Below, piece after piece: positions 12,521 to 24,440 of a stretch of 64,000 nt of DNA (within the stretch, counting starts at the first letter, position 1; each line of letters opens with the position of its first letter). Where the stretch lies: assembly GCA_022432975.1 (NCBI GenBank), contig CM039510.1:11482301-11546300 (forward strand), read 5' to 3'. The translations under genes and the position numbers were made by a program. The notes beneath the pieces were generated by a model. That model was not told the DNA's origin. It did not search any database and saw only the letters and a list, made by a program, of their open reading frames with translations. Source of the DNA: Begonia masoniana (Eukaryota > Streptophyta > Magnoliopsida > Cucurbitales > Begoniaceae).

Positions 12521-12667
12521 TTTGGGATTCCTAGACAAATCATTACAGATATATCTTAACTTAATAACATATACTGAAATCATAAATACTTATAGTTGCT
12601 GGAGTGTGCTCTTATGACAGTCAGTGCTGGAAGGCAGTCTGCAGAATCGGTTTTAGAACCCGGTTTT

Positions 12668-12679
12668 GCTCTGATACCA
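12668..12679 (-). other. Primer binding site of element B (tRNA-iMet)
   Basis: On the minus strand this reads TGGTATCAGAGC, the standard complement of the initiator tRNA 3' end, four bases from the 5' LTR. Confidence 0.92.
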
Positions 12680-13640
12680 TAATTGTAACAACCCGAGAGG
12701 ATCGTCACATATATCCGTGTCTTTCTTAATCATTTAATCCTTATTACTCACACATGATTCATTATTAGCAGTGTGTTCTTTTTTTGAAACATAATTTAAC
12801 TCAAGATGTCATATGCGATTCGCTAAGCCTCAATCGGCAAAGGAAAACATCACATATCTACCGGTGGGCAGTACAATGTGTATCGGCTAGTGAAGGGAAA
12901 ACTTTAAGTTATAGACTGCATCTACCGATAGAAAAATGAACCACATCTACCAGTCACTAGACGACAAGACCGTGTTAATACCATCCGGTGGTCATGTGCA
13001 TCTCACGTGAATAATTAAAACATGACCCGGTCACTAAACGAAAAACAACATTCTCATCATCCGGTGACTTATTACACTACATCTGCCGATCACTAGACGA
13101 CAAAATAACACTCTCATCGTCCGATGGCTTAAACACTCTACATCTGCCGATCGCTAGACGACAAAATAACACTTTCATCATCCGATGGCTTAAACACTCT
13201 ACATCTGCCGAACACTAAACGATTAGTTAACATTTACATCATCGAGCGAGGAAACAAACAACATCTTCCGGTGACGTCATACTACATCTTCTGGTGACGT
13301 CACCCGAAAAACTCAATCGTTTAACTCTCATCTATTGACATCCGCCGATGACGTCAGCCGGATGATTGCTTCATCCAGCTTCTGTCATACGGCAATAAAA
13401 CACTATCATCATCAAACATCTTCATCCGATAAAACATATCACAACTCACCCGATTCTTCACTTAGTAGCTATAAACCTCAATGAGTAAAGATCATAAATT
13501 CATCTAAAATACGCATAGCGGAAGACTCAAACAAAACAAACCATTCATTAATTCTTAAAATCGTATTCAGACTCTAAAGACAAGCCCTTCAAATCCAGAT
13601 CTCATTGTTATAAGAAATTCTAATCTATTTAGTCATCTGT

Positions 13641-15076
13641 CATATTCATCATTCATAGTCATTGATCATATTCATCATTCATAGTCATTGGTCATATTCA
13701 TCATTCATAGTCATTGATCATATTCATCATTCATAGTCATTGATCATATTCATCATTCATAGTCATTGGTCATATTCATCATTCATAGTCATTGGTCATA
13801 TTCATCATTCATAGTCATTGATCATATTCATCATTCATAGTCATTGATCATATTCATCATTCATAGTCATTGGTCATATTCATCATTCATAGTCATTGGT
13901 CATATTCATCATTCATAGTCATTGATCATATTCATCATTCATAGTCATTGGTCATATTCATCATTCATAGTCATTGATCATATTCATCATTCATAGTCAT
14001 TGATCATATTCATCATTCATAGTCATTGGTCATATTCATCATTCATAGTCATTGATCATATTCATCATTCATAGTCATTGGTCATATTCATCATTCATAG
14101 TCATTGATCATATTCATCATTCATAGTCATTGATCATATTCATCATTCATAGTCATTGGTCATATTCATCATTCATAGTCATTGATCATATTCATCATTC
14201 ATAGTCATTGGTCATATTCATCATTCATAGTCATTGATCATATTCATCATTCATAGTCATTGGTCATATTCATCATTCATAGTCATTGATCATATTCATC
14301 ATTCATAGTCATTGGTCATATTCATCATTCATAGTCATTGATCATATTCATCATTCATAGTCATTGATCATATTCATCATTCATAGTCATTGGTCATATT
14401 CATCATTCATAGTCATTGGTCATATTCATCATTCATAGTCATTGGTCATATTCATCATTCATAGTCATTGGTCATATTCATCATTCATAGTCATTGGTCA
14501 TATTCATCATTCATAGTCATTGGTCATATTCATCATTCATAGTCATTGATCATATTCATCATTCATAGTCATTGATCATATTCATCATTCATAGTCATTG
14601 GTCATATTCATCATTCATAGTCATTGATCATATTCATCATTCATAGTCATTGGTCATATTCATCATTCATAGTCATTGGTCATATTCATCATTCATAGTC
14701 ATTGGTCATATTCATCATTCATAGTCATTGGTCATATTCATCATTCATAGTCATTGGTCATATTCATCATTCATAGTCATTGATCATATTCATCATTCAT
14801 AGTCATTGATCATATTCATCATTCATAGTCATTGGTCATATTAATCATTCATAGTCATTGGTCATATTCATCATTCATAGTCATTGGTCATATTCATCAT
14901 TCATAGTCATTGATCATATTCATCATTCATATTCTTTGATCATATTCATCATTCATAGTCATTGGTCATATTCATCATTCATAGTCATTGGTCATATTCA
15001 TCATTCATAGTCATTGATCATATTCATCATTCATAGTCATTGATCATATTCATCATTCATAGTCATTGATCATATT
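13641..15076. repeat. 26-bp minisatellite, about 55 copies
   Basis: The unit is CATATTCATCATTCATAGTC followed by ATTG(A/G)T. Copies alternate between the A and G variants. There are no unique spacers, so this is not a CRISPR. The sister LTR holds only about six copies at 6775-6945. Confidence 0.96.
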
Positions 15077-16035
15077 CTTGTTTAGGTTGTGTGAATCAAG
15101 AGAGGATTTGTGCCGGTAAAGGGGGTTCGACAGTGAGTTTGATCTTGTTCCCTACTGCGGGTCGTATTCATATGTCCTTCTTTGGAGTGTGACATACGTC
15201 GAACCGCCCCCAACCCTCACTTAATCCACGTTGCATAAATCTTATATATATACATATATACATACATATCTTGTTCATGGAAAACATGCGTTAAAACATC
15301 TTCTTATGCTTGAGAAACATTCATGATGCATGAACATGAGAACTTTTAACTCATCAAACTATGACAAGGATCATACCAGAGCAGACAGCTTCACATTCAC
15401 TAGCAGGTCATCAAATAGCATAACTCACATCATAAGGTAAACATCAGACATCTAAAACAACCTGGTACTCCCACGATGTAGGGCTCTATTAGCCGGAAAT
15501 CTTAATACATTCACTTACCTGGTCTCCTTAGCACTTCAGCTCCTTTCTCTTCAAACTTCTTCACCTAAAACATTTACATTGCAGTAGTTAAAACAAAAAT
15601 CCTAATAGTTCTAATCTCAAGTTATCCTAAGATTTAATAGTTAAAGTCATTCCCGAATCCTTAGTCTAATACCCTGTGCAGTTTGAATCCAAAACCAAAA
15701 CAGATTCATTCGATTATCGATAACTCAGAGGTGGTTGTTCTAAATGTCCAGAATCAATTGATAAAAGCATTCCCACTCTTAGATTCCAAATGTTCTTATT
15801 ATTAGTCGGCCATTGGAAAATCCAAAACTCCAATGCCGAGTAGAAAACAGGGTTAACAAGCTAACAGATAGATACATTGACTAATGCATACCTCGGGCAC
15901 AGAGTAGTCAGAGGACCGATCGTCGTAGAGAGTATGCCGAAAGCAGAGAGCAAGAGCTTGGGATAGAAGAAATCGCCGAAAAGGAAGGTGTCGGCTACAG
16001 TGTTTGAAGTGAGGTTTAAAACATTTCCTTTTTCT

Positions 16036-16042
16036 TTATATA
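16036..16042 (-). promoter_or_regulatory. Putative TATA box of element B 5' LTR
   Basis: TATATAA on the minus strand, about 165 bases into the LTR. The related LTR D has TATAAATA at an equivalent place (22609-22616). Promoter function is inferred. Confidence 0.45.
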
Positions 16043-16202
16043 TTGGTCATCTCCCTCCATTATTACAACTTTGCCACTTAACCTAGTTTAAATCCACATG
16101 AAATTAATTATTCTTGGTATAAGTCCTAAACTATAAAGATTAAATATTCATGACCGTTAATACAGTTAGGAAAATCACCTGGTCATTAACTCGGGTGTTA
16201 CA

Positions 16203-16207
16203 GCGTG
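16203..16207. repeat. Target site duplication GCGTG, right copy, of element B
   Basis: Matches 5488-5492. Confidence 0.95.
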
Positions 16208-16804
16208 TGTGTTCTGTGGTGTAGGTAACGACGCGGGTACAGGTGAGCTATGTGAGTCAGCCAAGACTTCGGAGCAGTTGGAGATGCACGGGGCGTGCCG
16301 GTGCGGGCAGTTGTCGGGGCGACTCCACCATGGTCTTCGGGAGATGTGGGACTATGTATTTTGATAGCGTAGTGTAGATGTCTGTTGTTGTATATAGTTA
16401 AGGGTAGGGTGATGTGTCGCCCTATATTGCGGACTTTCTTCACTTAGGAATGTTGTATTTTAGTTTTCCCTCTGCACTGCTACTTGGAGATTTCGTATAC
16501 TGGTTATTGTGTATTCTGGATCTGGTTGGTTGGGAATTGATTCTTTTGCAGGTACTAAGCATTTTGGAGGCGCCATTTTCAGGCGTTACTTTGCCAAAAT
16601 TTTCGGGAATGACGCCGTGGTGCTTAAAGGTTAGGGGTAAGGGATTTGGTGAGTCTAGGCAGCTAGATATGATTTAAGAGAGTTTCGGGAGTTTAGTTTT
16701 AAATTCAGATGTGTCCGTTTCCTTTTATCATTGGGAGTCAGTTGTAACGTGGGATTGGTTAGCAAAGTAGCGCTCCGAGCCAGGGTGGGTTCGGGGGCGT
16801 TACA
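16208..16804 (+). mobile_element. A2 5' LTR, right portion (LTR2)
   Basis: Continues LTR2 after element B and ends GGGGGCGTTACA, as in LTR1 at 533. It matches 21950-22418 closely until LTR3 is truncated. Confidence 0.88.
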
Positions 16805-16807
16805 AGA

Positions 16808-16819
16808 TGGTATCAGAGC
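16808..16819 (+). other. Primer binding site of element A2
   Basis: TGGTATCAGAGC, three bases after the LTR end. It shows that the LTR ending at 16804 is a 5' LTR and that plus is the sense strand. Confidence 0.9.
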
Positions 16820-16894
16820 ATAAATGGTCGAGTCGTTCAAATGATTACCCGACAATGCCAGCCGCCGTGCAACGTGCTTCACCGACTGTGAGTA

Positions 16895-18937
16895 TGTAAC
16901 ACCCCGAGTTTACTGAACCCGGTTTGTTACTCATAACCCGAATATTACTAAGAAAACTTGGACCAAATTTAAAACTTCGTACAAAAATTCAAAGTTTGGA
17001 CATTTGATAAAACATGTAAACTTGCAGCGAAAATCGTTTAAACAAAAATAAAATTAACCAAAAACCATATAAAAAAAACGTTGGAAATGTTGAGAAACAA
17101 TCGATTAAGAAGCAAAGGTTTAACCCGTGAAAATACTTTGAAGGTTGGAAAAGTCAAACTCGTCGTCCGCTGAACAAGGTCAACGAAGGGGGAAGGCTAT
17201 TTGAAGACTTCATCCGGTCGCTAAACGACAAAACATAAAATTTGGTCATCCGGTCAGTCTAACAGGGACATCCACCGGTCACTAAACGACAAAATATAAA
17301 TCTGATCATCCGGTCAGTCTAACAGGGACATCCATCGGTCACTAAACGACAAAATATAAATCTGGTCATCCGGTCAGTCTAACAGGGACATCCACCGGTG
17401 ACGTCAGCCGGATGATCTCCTCATCCGAACGACTTTTCTCTATATCTACCGGTGACGTCAGCCGGATGATCTCCTCATCCGAATGACTTAACCCTTATCA
17501 TCTGACGAGCAAAAGCTCGACATCACCGGACGACTAAAACACTCGACATCATCTGATAGCTTTATTAAAATCACATTCCGATAGAAGACAGACACAACTC
17601 TACTACAGAAAGAAATTTTCTTGCCTCTCCAAGACCTTTCAAAAACGATTCAAACCATTTCATTAATCAAATCCAGTAAAACCAACACTTAAAACTCAAC
17701 AGGTTACTAGAATCAATAATATTCAAATTGTATTCGAAATGCTAAAATCTCTACTGTCATGAAAACTCGACCTACTCAGACTAGATCATTATCAACTAAA
17801 CCTCAACACCTGCTGACACCAGTTAGCCCGCCTCATCAGTTTACCAAGCCGAGACATGGATGTGCTCCTCCAACCACACCTAATCATCTGTGTACTCAGG
17901 AAATTCACCTGTGGTATCCTCAACACCTACATCACAAAACTCATCTATTAGCCTAATGCTAAATAAGTAAAGCAATAATGAAATGATATGCTGAAACAAA
18001 ATCCTAAATATGCAGTTTCTACTTTCTCATCTCGGTTGTACTTTTTTTGTTTACTGATCAGATCTCATGATTCCCTTGGGAGTGGGATCAGTTCTCCCAA
18101 TGTCTACATCCTCTTCATTAATTAAGGGGCGGATGAGGTCCCTTAATAACTGTTCAGATCCCTCAATTCCCTTGGGAGTGGGATCAGTTCTCTCAATGTT
18201 ATAAATCCTCTTCATCAGTTAAGGGGTGGATTAGTTCTCTTAACCGCCAATGCCCGTCAATCTGAACTTGCCTCTCCACATGATACATGAAAATTCATTT
18301 TCGTTTTCTTTTAAATTTATGATGCATGACATACAGAAAATACTCAAACATGCAAAAACCTACTGTTTTGTGATGTAGGCCCGAGGGCACACACAATACT
18401 TTACTTACCTGGTCTCCTGGAAATCGCTCGGCTATAGGCTACTCCAGAAATCTGCTCACCTAGAACCATCGACAGATTATAGATTAGATCTCCACTAGAC
18501 TTTATCTAACTACCCTGAAGTCTAAGGAAGCCGTTTTGTTGCTCTACTGATTAAACATTCCCGATACATCAATAAACCCCAAACCCAAATCTCTCACTTG
18601 CAGCCTTTCAAAAACACATACATTGCAATCCTTCAGCTACCTAAGCACTAGAACAACAAGTAATTTAATCAAAACTCACCTTGGTTGGGGAAAATCGGAG
18701 GGGAATCGCCTAGAGGATGTCCGCCGAGCTGAGAGGTAAGAGTAATAAAATAGTGGCGGCTAAACCTCACTAAACCTTTCCTTAAATACGTTATCCACAA
18801 TATAAATTCGCAATTACCATCTTGCCCCTGCCTAGTCACTTAATAACCTAATCAACATTTCACTCAATTTTAAACCATAAGATTATATACCTCCGTTTAA
18901 TAACTTATTTTGATTTATATTGAAACCGGGTGTTACA
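16895..18937 (-). mobile_element. Solo LTR C (2043 bp)
   Basis: Ends TGTAACACCCCGAG and GGGTGTTACA, flanked by GAGTA at 16890-16894 and 18938-18942. There is no interior or second LTR, so it is a solo LTR from recombination. In the minus orientation it resembles J and K: it has the TTAAGGGGCGGAT block (18120-18240) and the conserved TAAATACGTTATCC near 18783. It carries CATCCGGTCA and ACGACAAAA repeats (17210-17400) and TGACGTCA at 17399-17406 and 17453-17460. No gene is present. Confidence 0.93.
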
Positions 18938-18942
18938 GAGTA

Positions 18943-19158
18943 TTTCTTTACTTTTAGTTAGTTAGGTTCTATCTAAGCTTAGATCGGTTTAACCACTGTT
19001 GTTTTGTTTAACCTCTGTTTGTTTGGTTTCACCTTGTTATTGAGGGTATGTATTAGATTATAGTTAGTGAACGTGTAAGTATTTGGGTTGAGATGAGTAC
19101 ATTGAGAAATAACAAGGCCACAAATTTTGAGGACAAAATTTTTGTAAGGAGGGTAGAT
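18943..19158 (+). mobile_element. A2 interior, right part, with polypurine tract
   Basis: A short non-coding interior resuming after solo LTR C. It ends with an AATTTTGAGGACAAAATTT stretch and the polypurine tract AAGGAGGGTAGAT (19146-19158), directly before LTR3. Related PPT regions occur at 25260-25287 and 52525-52563. Confidence 0.8.
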
Positions 19159-20462
19159 TGTAACACCCGAGAATTTTTCCTCAACGTGTGTTGTTTTAGT
19201 TGCTTTAGATTTAATTAATTTACGTTATGTTAGTTATTGAGTTAATTAATTATGCTCGGGAGTTTCGGTGGAGGTGTTAGACCGAGAGTGAGGTGAGAGA
19301 TATTAACGGATTAGTTAGTTTAAAAACGTGAGGGTGATTTAGTAATTAGTTAAATAAAAATTAAATAAAACAAATAAAAATAAAATATTTTTATTAAAAA
19401 TAAAAAATAAAAACAGAATGGCGTGAGCCATTCTGTTTCCCCTTTCAGCCCGAGCTCCTGAGCGCGAACAAGGGAGAGACGAGGGAGAGGGACGACGAAA
19501 GCCGGCGACTCTCGCCGTTTTCAGGCCAGACGACGGCGGCGCTTCCAGGTCTACCATTTTCGGTCCGTCTCCGTGCACGAATCGACAGGTACGGCTCGAT
19601 TTTTTGTGTGCCCTGTTTTTGCTCGGTTTATGGCCGAGGGTGTCGAGCTGCGTTGAGCTCCGATCAAGGGCCCTTTTTGGCCGTTCTTGGCGTCAAATAG
19701 CCGAGCTTAACGCCGACGATAGTTGCCAAGCATTGGTGAGCTCGGATTGTGTGAAAAACCGAGGGCTCCAATGTAGGGAATTCGGGTTTTCCTATGTAAA
19801 GCCTTAGAATCTTGTTAGTTTATGTTAATTGAGGGTGTAGGTGGTTGATTGGTTAGGATTTGGGTGGAATTTGATGGAAAATCGGAAAGAGAAAATTTTA
19901 GGGTGAAGGGCAGTTCGGGTTTTTGCCAATTTGACATATCTAGGGTTATTTGTTTTTAAATTCCTTATGGCAGGCTAAAATAGGTTATTAGAGGACTACA
20001 TGGCCGCTGGAATCGTTCGATTCCGATATCCGACACAAAAGTTACGCGCGTTTGAAGTTTGGGTCAGCTTTTACCCAACCCAAATTGGTGGCCCATTTAG
20101 TTAGGCTTTAGTTGGATTAGGCTAGAAATAATAGTTTGAGAGTAAGTTGGTGTATGTAGGCTTAATTTTAAAGAAGTTTGAATAGTTGTAGTTAGAGTTA
20201 GTTTAAATATTCTTTAAAAGTGAATAGTGATGCTTAAGTGAATTTTGTGAATGTGATAGGTTACCGAGTGGGCATGTACATAGCCAAAGGAGGTAGATGT
20301 GGTGCCAGAGTTCAGGTAAGTAGTGGAATGTTTTGCCTTCGGGACTACACCACAGAAAGGTAGGAGATTCTTTTCTGGTTTGGTTGCTTGTAGTAGATTG
20401 TTTGCTTGCTTGGTTTTGTTTGGTTGTTGTGTGATTGTTTTGTTGTTTATTGATGTTGTGCA

Positions 20463-21003
20463 TTGGTTGACTTGCATTATAGTTAGAGATGTTGTGCATT
20501 GGTTGACTTGCATTATAGTTAGAGATGTTGTGCATTGGTTGACTTGCATTATAGTTAGAGATGTTGTGCATTGGTTGACTTGCATTATAGTTAGAGATGT
20601 TGTGCATTGGTTGACTTGCATTATAGTTAGAGATGTTGTGCATTGGTTGACTTGCATTATAGTTAGAGATGTTGTGCATTGGTTGACTTGCATTATAGTT
20701 AGAGATGTTGTGCATTGGTTGACTTGCATTATAGTTAGAGATGTTGTGCATTGGTTGACTTGCATTATAGTTAGAGATGTTGTGCATTGGTTGACTTGCA
20801 TTATAGTTAGAGATGTTGTGCATTGGTTGACTTGCATTATAGTTAGAGCTGTTGTGCATTGGTTGACTTGCATTATAGTTAGAGATGTTGTGCATTGGTT
20901 GACTTGCATTATAGTTAGAGATGTTGTGCATTGGTTGACTTGCATTATAGTTAGAGATGTTGTGCATTGGTTGACTTGCATTATAGTTAGAGATGTTGTG
21001 CAT
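20463..21003. repeat. 36-bp minisatellite, about 15 copies, in LTR3
   Basis: Same unit as 3686-4595 but homogeneous: all copies carry the A variant (GTGCATTGG). Long open frames on both strands are artefacts of the 36-bp period. Confidence 0.95.
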
Positions 21004-21114
21004 GAGTGAGCATGATTTGTGAGCAACCGGGTTTGATGATGATAGCATTTGTAGCCCAGGAATGAGTTGTGAGCATTAAAGAAGCGATATTTAAATGCAT
21101 AGTTATTCCGAGTA

Positions 21115-21585
21115 GAGTTGCTTGCCGGGAGTAAGTGCTCGTAGCGCATCTCGGTAGTGTCCTACAAGGTGCATTTCACGAACAGTGATGTCCATTCAGC
21201 TGCCTCATCTGGGGGATTAAGTGCTCGTGAGCACCTCGAGAGGGTCTCGACATGCCTTGCCGGGGAGTACTGCTCGTGGAGCACCTCGGAAGGGTTTACT
21301 GCCTCATCGGGGAGTAGTGCTCGTGGAGCACCTCGAGAGGGTCTCGACATGCCTTGCCGGGGAGTAGTGCTCGTGGAGCACCTCAGAAGGGTTTACTGCC
21401 TCATCGGGGAGTAGTGCTCGTGGAGCACCTCGAGAGGGTCTCGACATGCCTTGCCGGGGAGTAGTGCTCTTGGAGCACCTCGGAAGGATTGCTATGAGAG
21501 ATGCCTGGTCAGCCGTGATATTTTATAGAGTTGCTTCACCGAGGAGTAGTGCTCGTGGAGCACCTCGGGAGGGTCTCTATGAAAG
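21115..21585. repeat. Tandem stem-loop repeat in LTR3
   Basis: About eight units around TAGTGCTCGTGGAGCACCTC, alternating two spacer types (CTCGACATGCCTTGCCG and GGTTTACTGCCTCATCG). Confidence 0.85.
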
Positions 21586-22608
21586 ATGCACGGGTAAAAG
21601 ATTAATAAATGGAGAATGTAATTGAAAGTAGTAGTGAGTGTAGAAGTTGCATTTTGTGTCGTGCTGAGTTAAAGAATAAGGCATCCTTTCGGGTGCGGGT
21701 AACTAGTATTGTCTGACCGTGTTGTCGTGTTGTGTTGAGTCGGGTTGTTGAATTGCATTGTTGTGTTGTGGTGTTGTGTTGCGTTGTCGTACTGTATTAA
21801 AGCATAAGGCATCGTTGATGCGGGCAAATCTGTGTTTTGTTTCGTGTCGTTGTGTTGTTTGGTTGTTTTGTTCAGCGTTGTGCGTAGCTTGCATTTATCT
21901 AGTCGTATTTGTTAATCCCTACTTGCTAAGCGTAAGCTTACGTGTGCGTGTGTGTTCTGTGGTGTAGGTAACGACGCGGGTACAGGTGAGCTATGTGAGT
22001 TAGCCAAGACTTCAGAGCAGTTGGAGATGCACGGGGCGTGCCGGTGCAGGCAGTTGTCGGGGCGACTCCACCATGGTCTTCGGGAGATGTGGGACTATGT
22101 ATTTTGATAGCGTAGTGTAGATGTCTGTTGTTGTATATAGTTAAGTTAAGGGTGATGTGTCGCCCTATATTGCGGACTTTCTTCACTTAGGAATGTTGTA
22201 TTTTAGTTTTCCCTCTGCACTGCTACTTGGAGATTTCGTATACTGGTTATTGTGTATTCTGGATCTGGTTGGTTGGGAATTGATTCTTTTGCAGGTACTT
22301 AGCATTTTGGAGGCACCATTTTCAGGCGTTACTTTGCCAAAATTTTCGGGAATGACGCCGTGGTGCTTAAAGGTTAGGGGTAAAGGATTTGGTGAGTCTA
22401 GGCAGCTAAATATGATTTGGTGAATCCTTGTTATGTGGGGCCCTTCCTGTAACACCCGACATTTCGGCAAGGTGATTTTCTGACCATTTTCATTGTCACC
22501 CTCTTATTTAACCTGTATGATTTAAAATTTAATGTTAAGACAAATTTATTACAAGTTGTGTGAAACTAGGTTGGGTGGCAGTTTTGTAATTAAAATCGAT
22601 GGATTTAG

Positions 22609-22616
22609 TATAAATA
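22609..22616 (+). promoter_or_regulatory. Putative TATA box of LTR D
   Basis: TATAAATA about 160 bases into the LTR, followed by conserved CACTGTAGCCGACA. Promoter function is inferred. Confidence 0.45.
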
Positions 22617-23404
22617 GGAAATGGAAACCTTAAACCTCATTTATTACCACTGTAGCCGACATTCCCTCTCGGCGATTCCTTCTTTCCCAAGTTCTTGCTC
22701 TCGGCTACCAGAACTTCCCTTTACTGACGGCTGGTTTCGAGCTTGCTCTTCTCTGCAAATCCACACCCGAGGTATGAAATGGACAATGTAGTCATTCATT
22801 AGTAAATAGAGCTCTGTTTTCAGCTCGGCACTGAGTTCGGATTTTTTTTAGCAGTGGCCGAGTAGTTTTTGACTTTTAAAATCTGGGAGTAGAAATGTCA
22901 TCCCGAATCGATTCTGAACATTTTAAGTAACCAACTCGGATTTAACCAATGGTAAAACCTGTCCACCTAGTTTCGGATTTCAGACTGCAGTGTGTCAAAC
23001 AGAGGAATCGGAATGACTTTAGATATTAGATCCTAGGATGGTTTATGATTAGGACTATTAGGACTTTGTTTTAACTACTGTAATGTACATGTTTTAGGTG
23101 AAGAAGTTTAAAGGAAAGAAACTCGGATTGCTAAGGAATCTAGGTAAGTGAATGTGTTAAGATTTCCGGCCACTAGGGCCCTACACCGCAAGGGTATTAG
23201 GAAATCACTGAGATGTTAGCTTATTGACTATGATTTGTTATTTCCACGATATGAAGAAGTTGTGTAAGTAAATGTAAAGTTACAGGATGTTTTACTTGTC
23301 CTCATGATATGAACTTTATGTCTATGCACTGTGTCCCTGTTATGATTAAGTTGAGAATATGAAAAGCAAATGTAACCAAGATTAAGTGCAGAGCGGGGAA
23401 AGAC

Positions 23405-23590
23405 TATGTTATGTATGACTCGCGAATTCTCCCACTGGTGGAGGCCGAGTTAATGATATGTATGACTCGCAAAATCTCCCACTGGTGGAGGCCGAGTTAA
23501 TGATATGTACGACTCGCGAAATCTCCCACTGGTGGAGGCCGAGTTAATGATATGTATGGCTCGCGAATTCTCCCACTGGGGAGGCCGAGT
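23405..23590. repeat. 47-bp tandem repeat in LTR D, four copies
   Basis: Each unit has GACTCGCGAATTCTCCCACT and GGAGGCCGAG. The last copy is slightly shortened. Confidence 0.85.
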
Positions 23591-24183
23591 GATGTATCAT
23601 GATTGCCGCGATAGGCGAATGATTATGTATGTCTGCCGCGATAGGCAAATGACTATGTATCCCGTCTTCCTCCCTCGTCTCCTGCCTTAATACATGTTAT
23701 ATAAAAGATAAAGATGAACACAAATGATGAATGGTTTATGAACTTATGTCTCTTTAAATTGTGTACTCATGTATATCTGTCAGCATGCATTCCTTACTAA
23801 GCATTAGGCTTATAGTTAAACCTTATCGTGTAGGTGAAGAAGGTTCAGGTGAGGATGTTATGTTCAAAGAGGATGCTTAAGGCTGGTTGCTGGAGGATGC
23901 TCAAGGTGACAGTGTGGGACTGGAGAGGCGATTTATGACCCCTGGTTAAGGCTCTTATGTTACAGTATGTTAAAGAATATGGTAGTTTAAGTAGGATGAG
24001 ATTATTTTAAAACGTTGAGCTTTGAAACTGTCTAGTGGATCACTGAGTCAGGGAATGATTATATAGATTTATAAATGGTCTGTTGCTTAAGTCTTCCGCT
24101 ATATGCATTTTGAATGAGTTGTGTTTTCTTTCTGTTGGAAGGAGTCATTTGATGATTTAGAGTTCTCTACCGTAAGACGGAAG

Positions 24184-24440
24184 CTGGAAGAGGTAGTCTT
24201 CCGGCTGACGTCATCGGCAGATGCCGAAAGAATAGTTGTTGATGGTTTAGTCTTCCGGCTGACGTCATCGGCAGATGCCGAAGGGTAATTGTTTGATGGT
24301 TTAGTCTTCCGGCTGACGTCATCGGCAGATGCCGAAGGGTAATTGTTTGATGGTTTAGTCTTCCGGCTGACGTCATCGGCAGATGCCGAAGGGTAGTTGT
24401 TTGATGGTTTAGTCTTCCGGATGACGTCACCGGAAGATGT
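24184..24440. repeat. 54-bp tandem repeat centred on TGACGTCA, five copies
   Basis: Perfect palindromes at 24206-24213, 24260-24267, 24314-24321, 24368-24375 and 24422-24429, spaced exactly 54 bp. Each lies in GTCTTCCGGCTGACGTCATC or a close variant, followed in most copies by GGCAGATGCCGAAG. LTR K1 uses the same 54-bp period in otherwise different sequence. Confidence 0.95.

Larger units (their letters stand above)
5493..16202 (-). mobile_element. Element B: nearly complete Ty3/gypsy chromovirus (Tekay/Del-like)
   Basis: The minus-strand element is bounded by TGTAAC and GTTACA ends and the 5-bp duplication GCGTG. On its sense strand the order is 5' LTR (12684-16202), PBS for tRNA-iMet (12668-12679), gag, protease, RT, RNase H, integrase, chromodomain, polypurine tract (8060-8073) and 3' LTR (5493-8059). 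Damage is modest: one stop in gag, frameshifts near 11690 and 11100, and one stop before the chromodomain. The lineage is inferred from the C-terminal chromodomain and the primer site. Confidence 0.93.
12684..16202 (-). mobile_element. Element B 5' LTR (3519 bp), expanded
   Basis: It matches the 3' LTR at 5493-8059 closely at both ends. It differs by a large 26-bp repeat expansion (13641-15076) and by lacking about 270 bp next to it and about 47 bp near 12980. TGACGTCA palindromes lie at 13272-13279, 13295-13302 and 13349-13356. A TATA-like TATATAA on the minus strand is at 16036-16042. Confidence 0.92.
2655..22418 (+). mobile_element. Element A2: non-autonomous element with large LTRs, host of nested B and C
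   Basis: Its parts are LTR2 (2655-5492 plus 16208-16804), a tRNA-iMet PBS at 16808-16819, a roughly 306 bp interior (16805-16894 plus 18943-19158), a polypurine tract at 19146-19158 and LTR3 (19159-22418). The interior has no gag or pol. LTR3 has lost its last 170 bases or so and abuts the coding sequence of element H1. The LTR starts exactly at 2655 inside an RNase H gene; the expected left target duplication would be ATGAC (2650-2654), but the right copy is lost. The two LTRs are near-identical over the first 650 bases, so the insertion looks fairly recent. B (5493-16202) lies in LTR2 and C (16895-18937) in the interior. Confidence 0.8.
19159..22418 (+). mobile_element. A2 3' LTR (LTR3), truncated at its 3' end
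   Basis: Begins TGTAACACCCGAG and parallels LTR2: hairpin at 19411-19438, 36-bp array at 20463-21003, stem-loop array at 21115-21585. Similarity to LTR2 stops at TATGATTT (22411-22418), about 170 bases short of the LTR end, and integrase sequence of H1 follows at once. The region 20170-20460, before the array, is LTR sequence absent from LTR2. Confidence 0.88.

Noticed and set aside
13641..15076. CRISPR-like array
   Set aside because: Repeats are contiguous without unique spacers, in a plant retrotransposon LTR.
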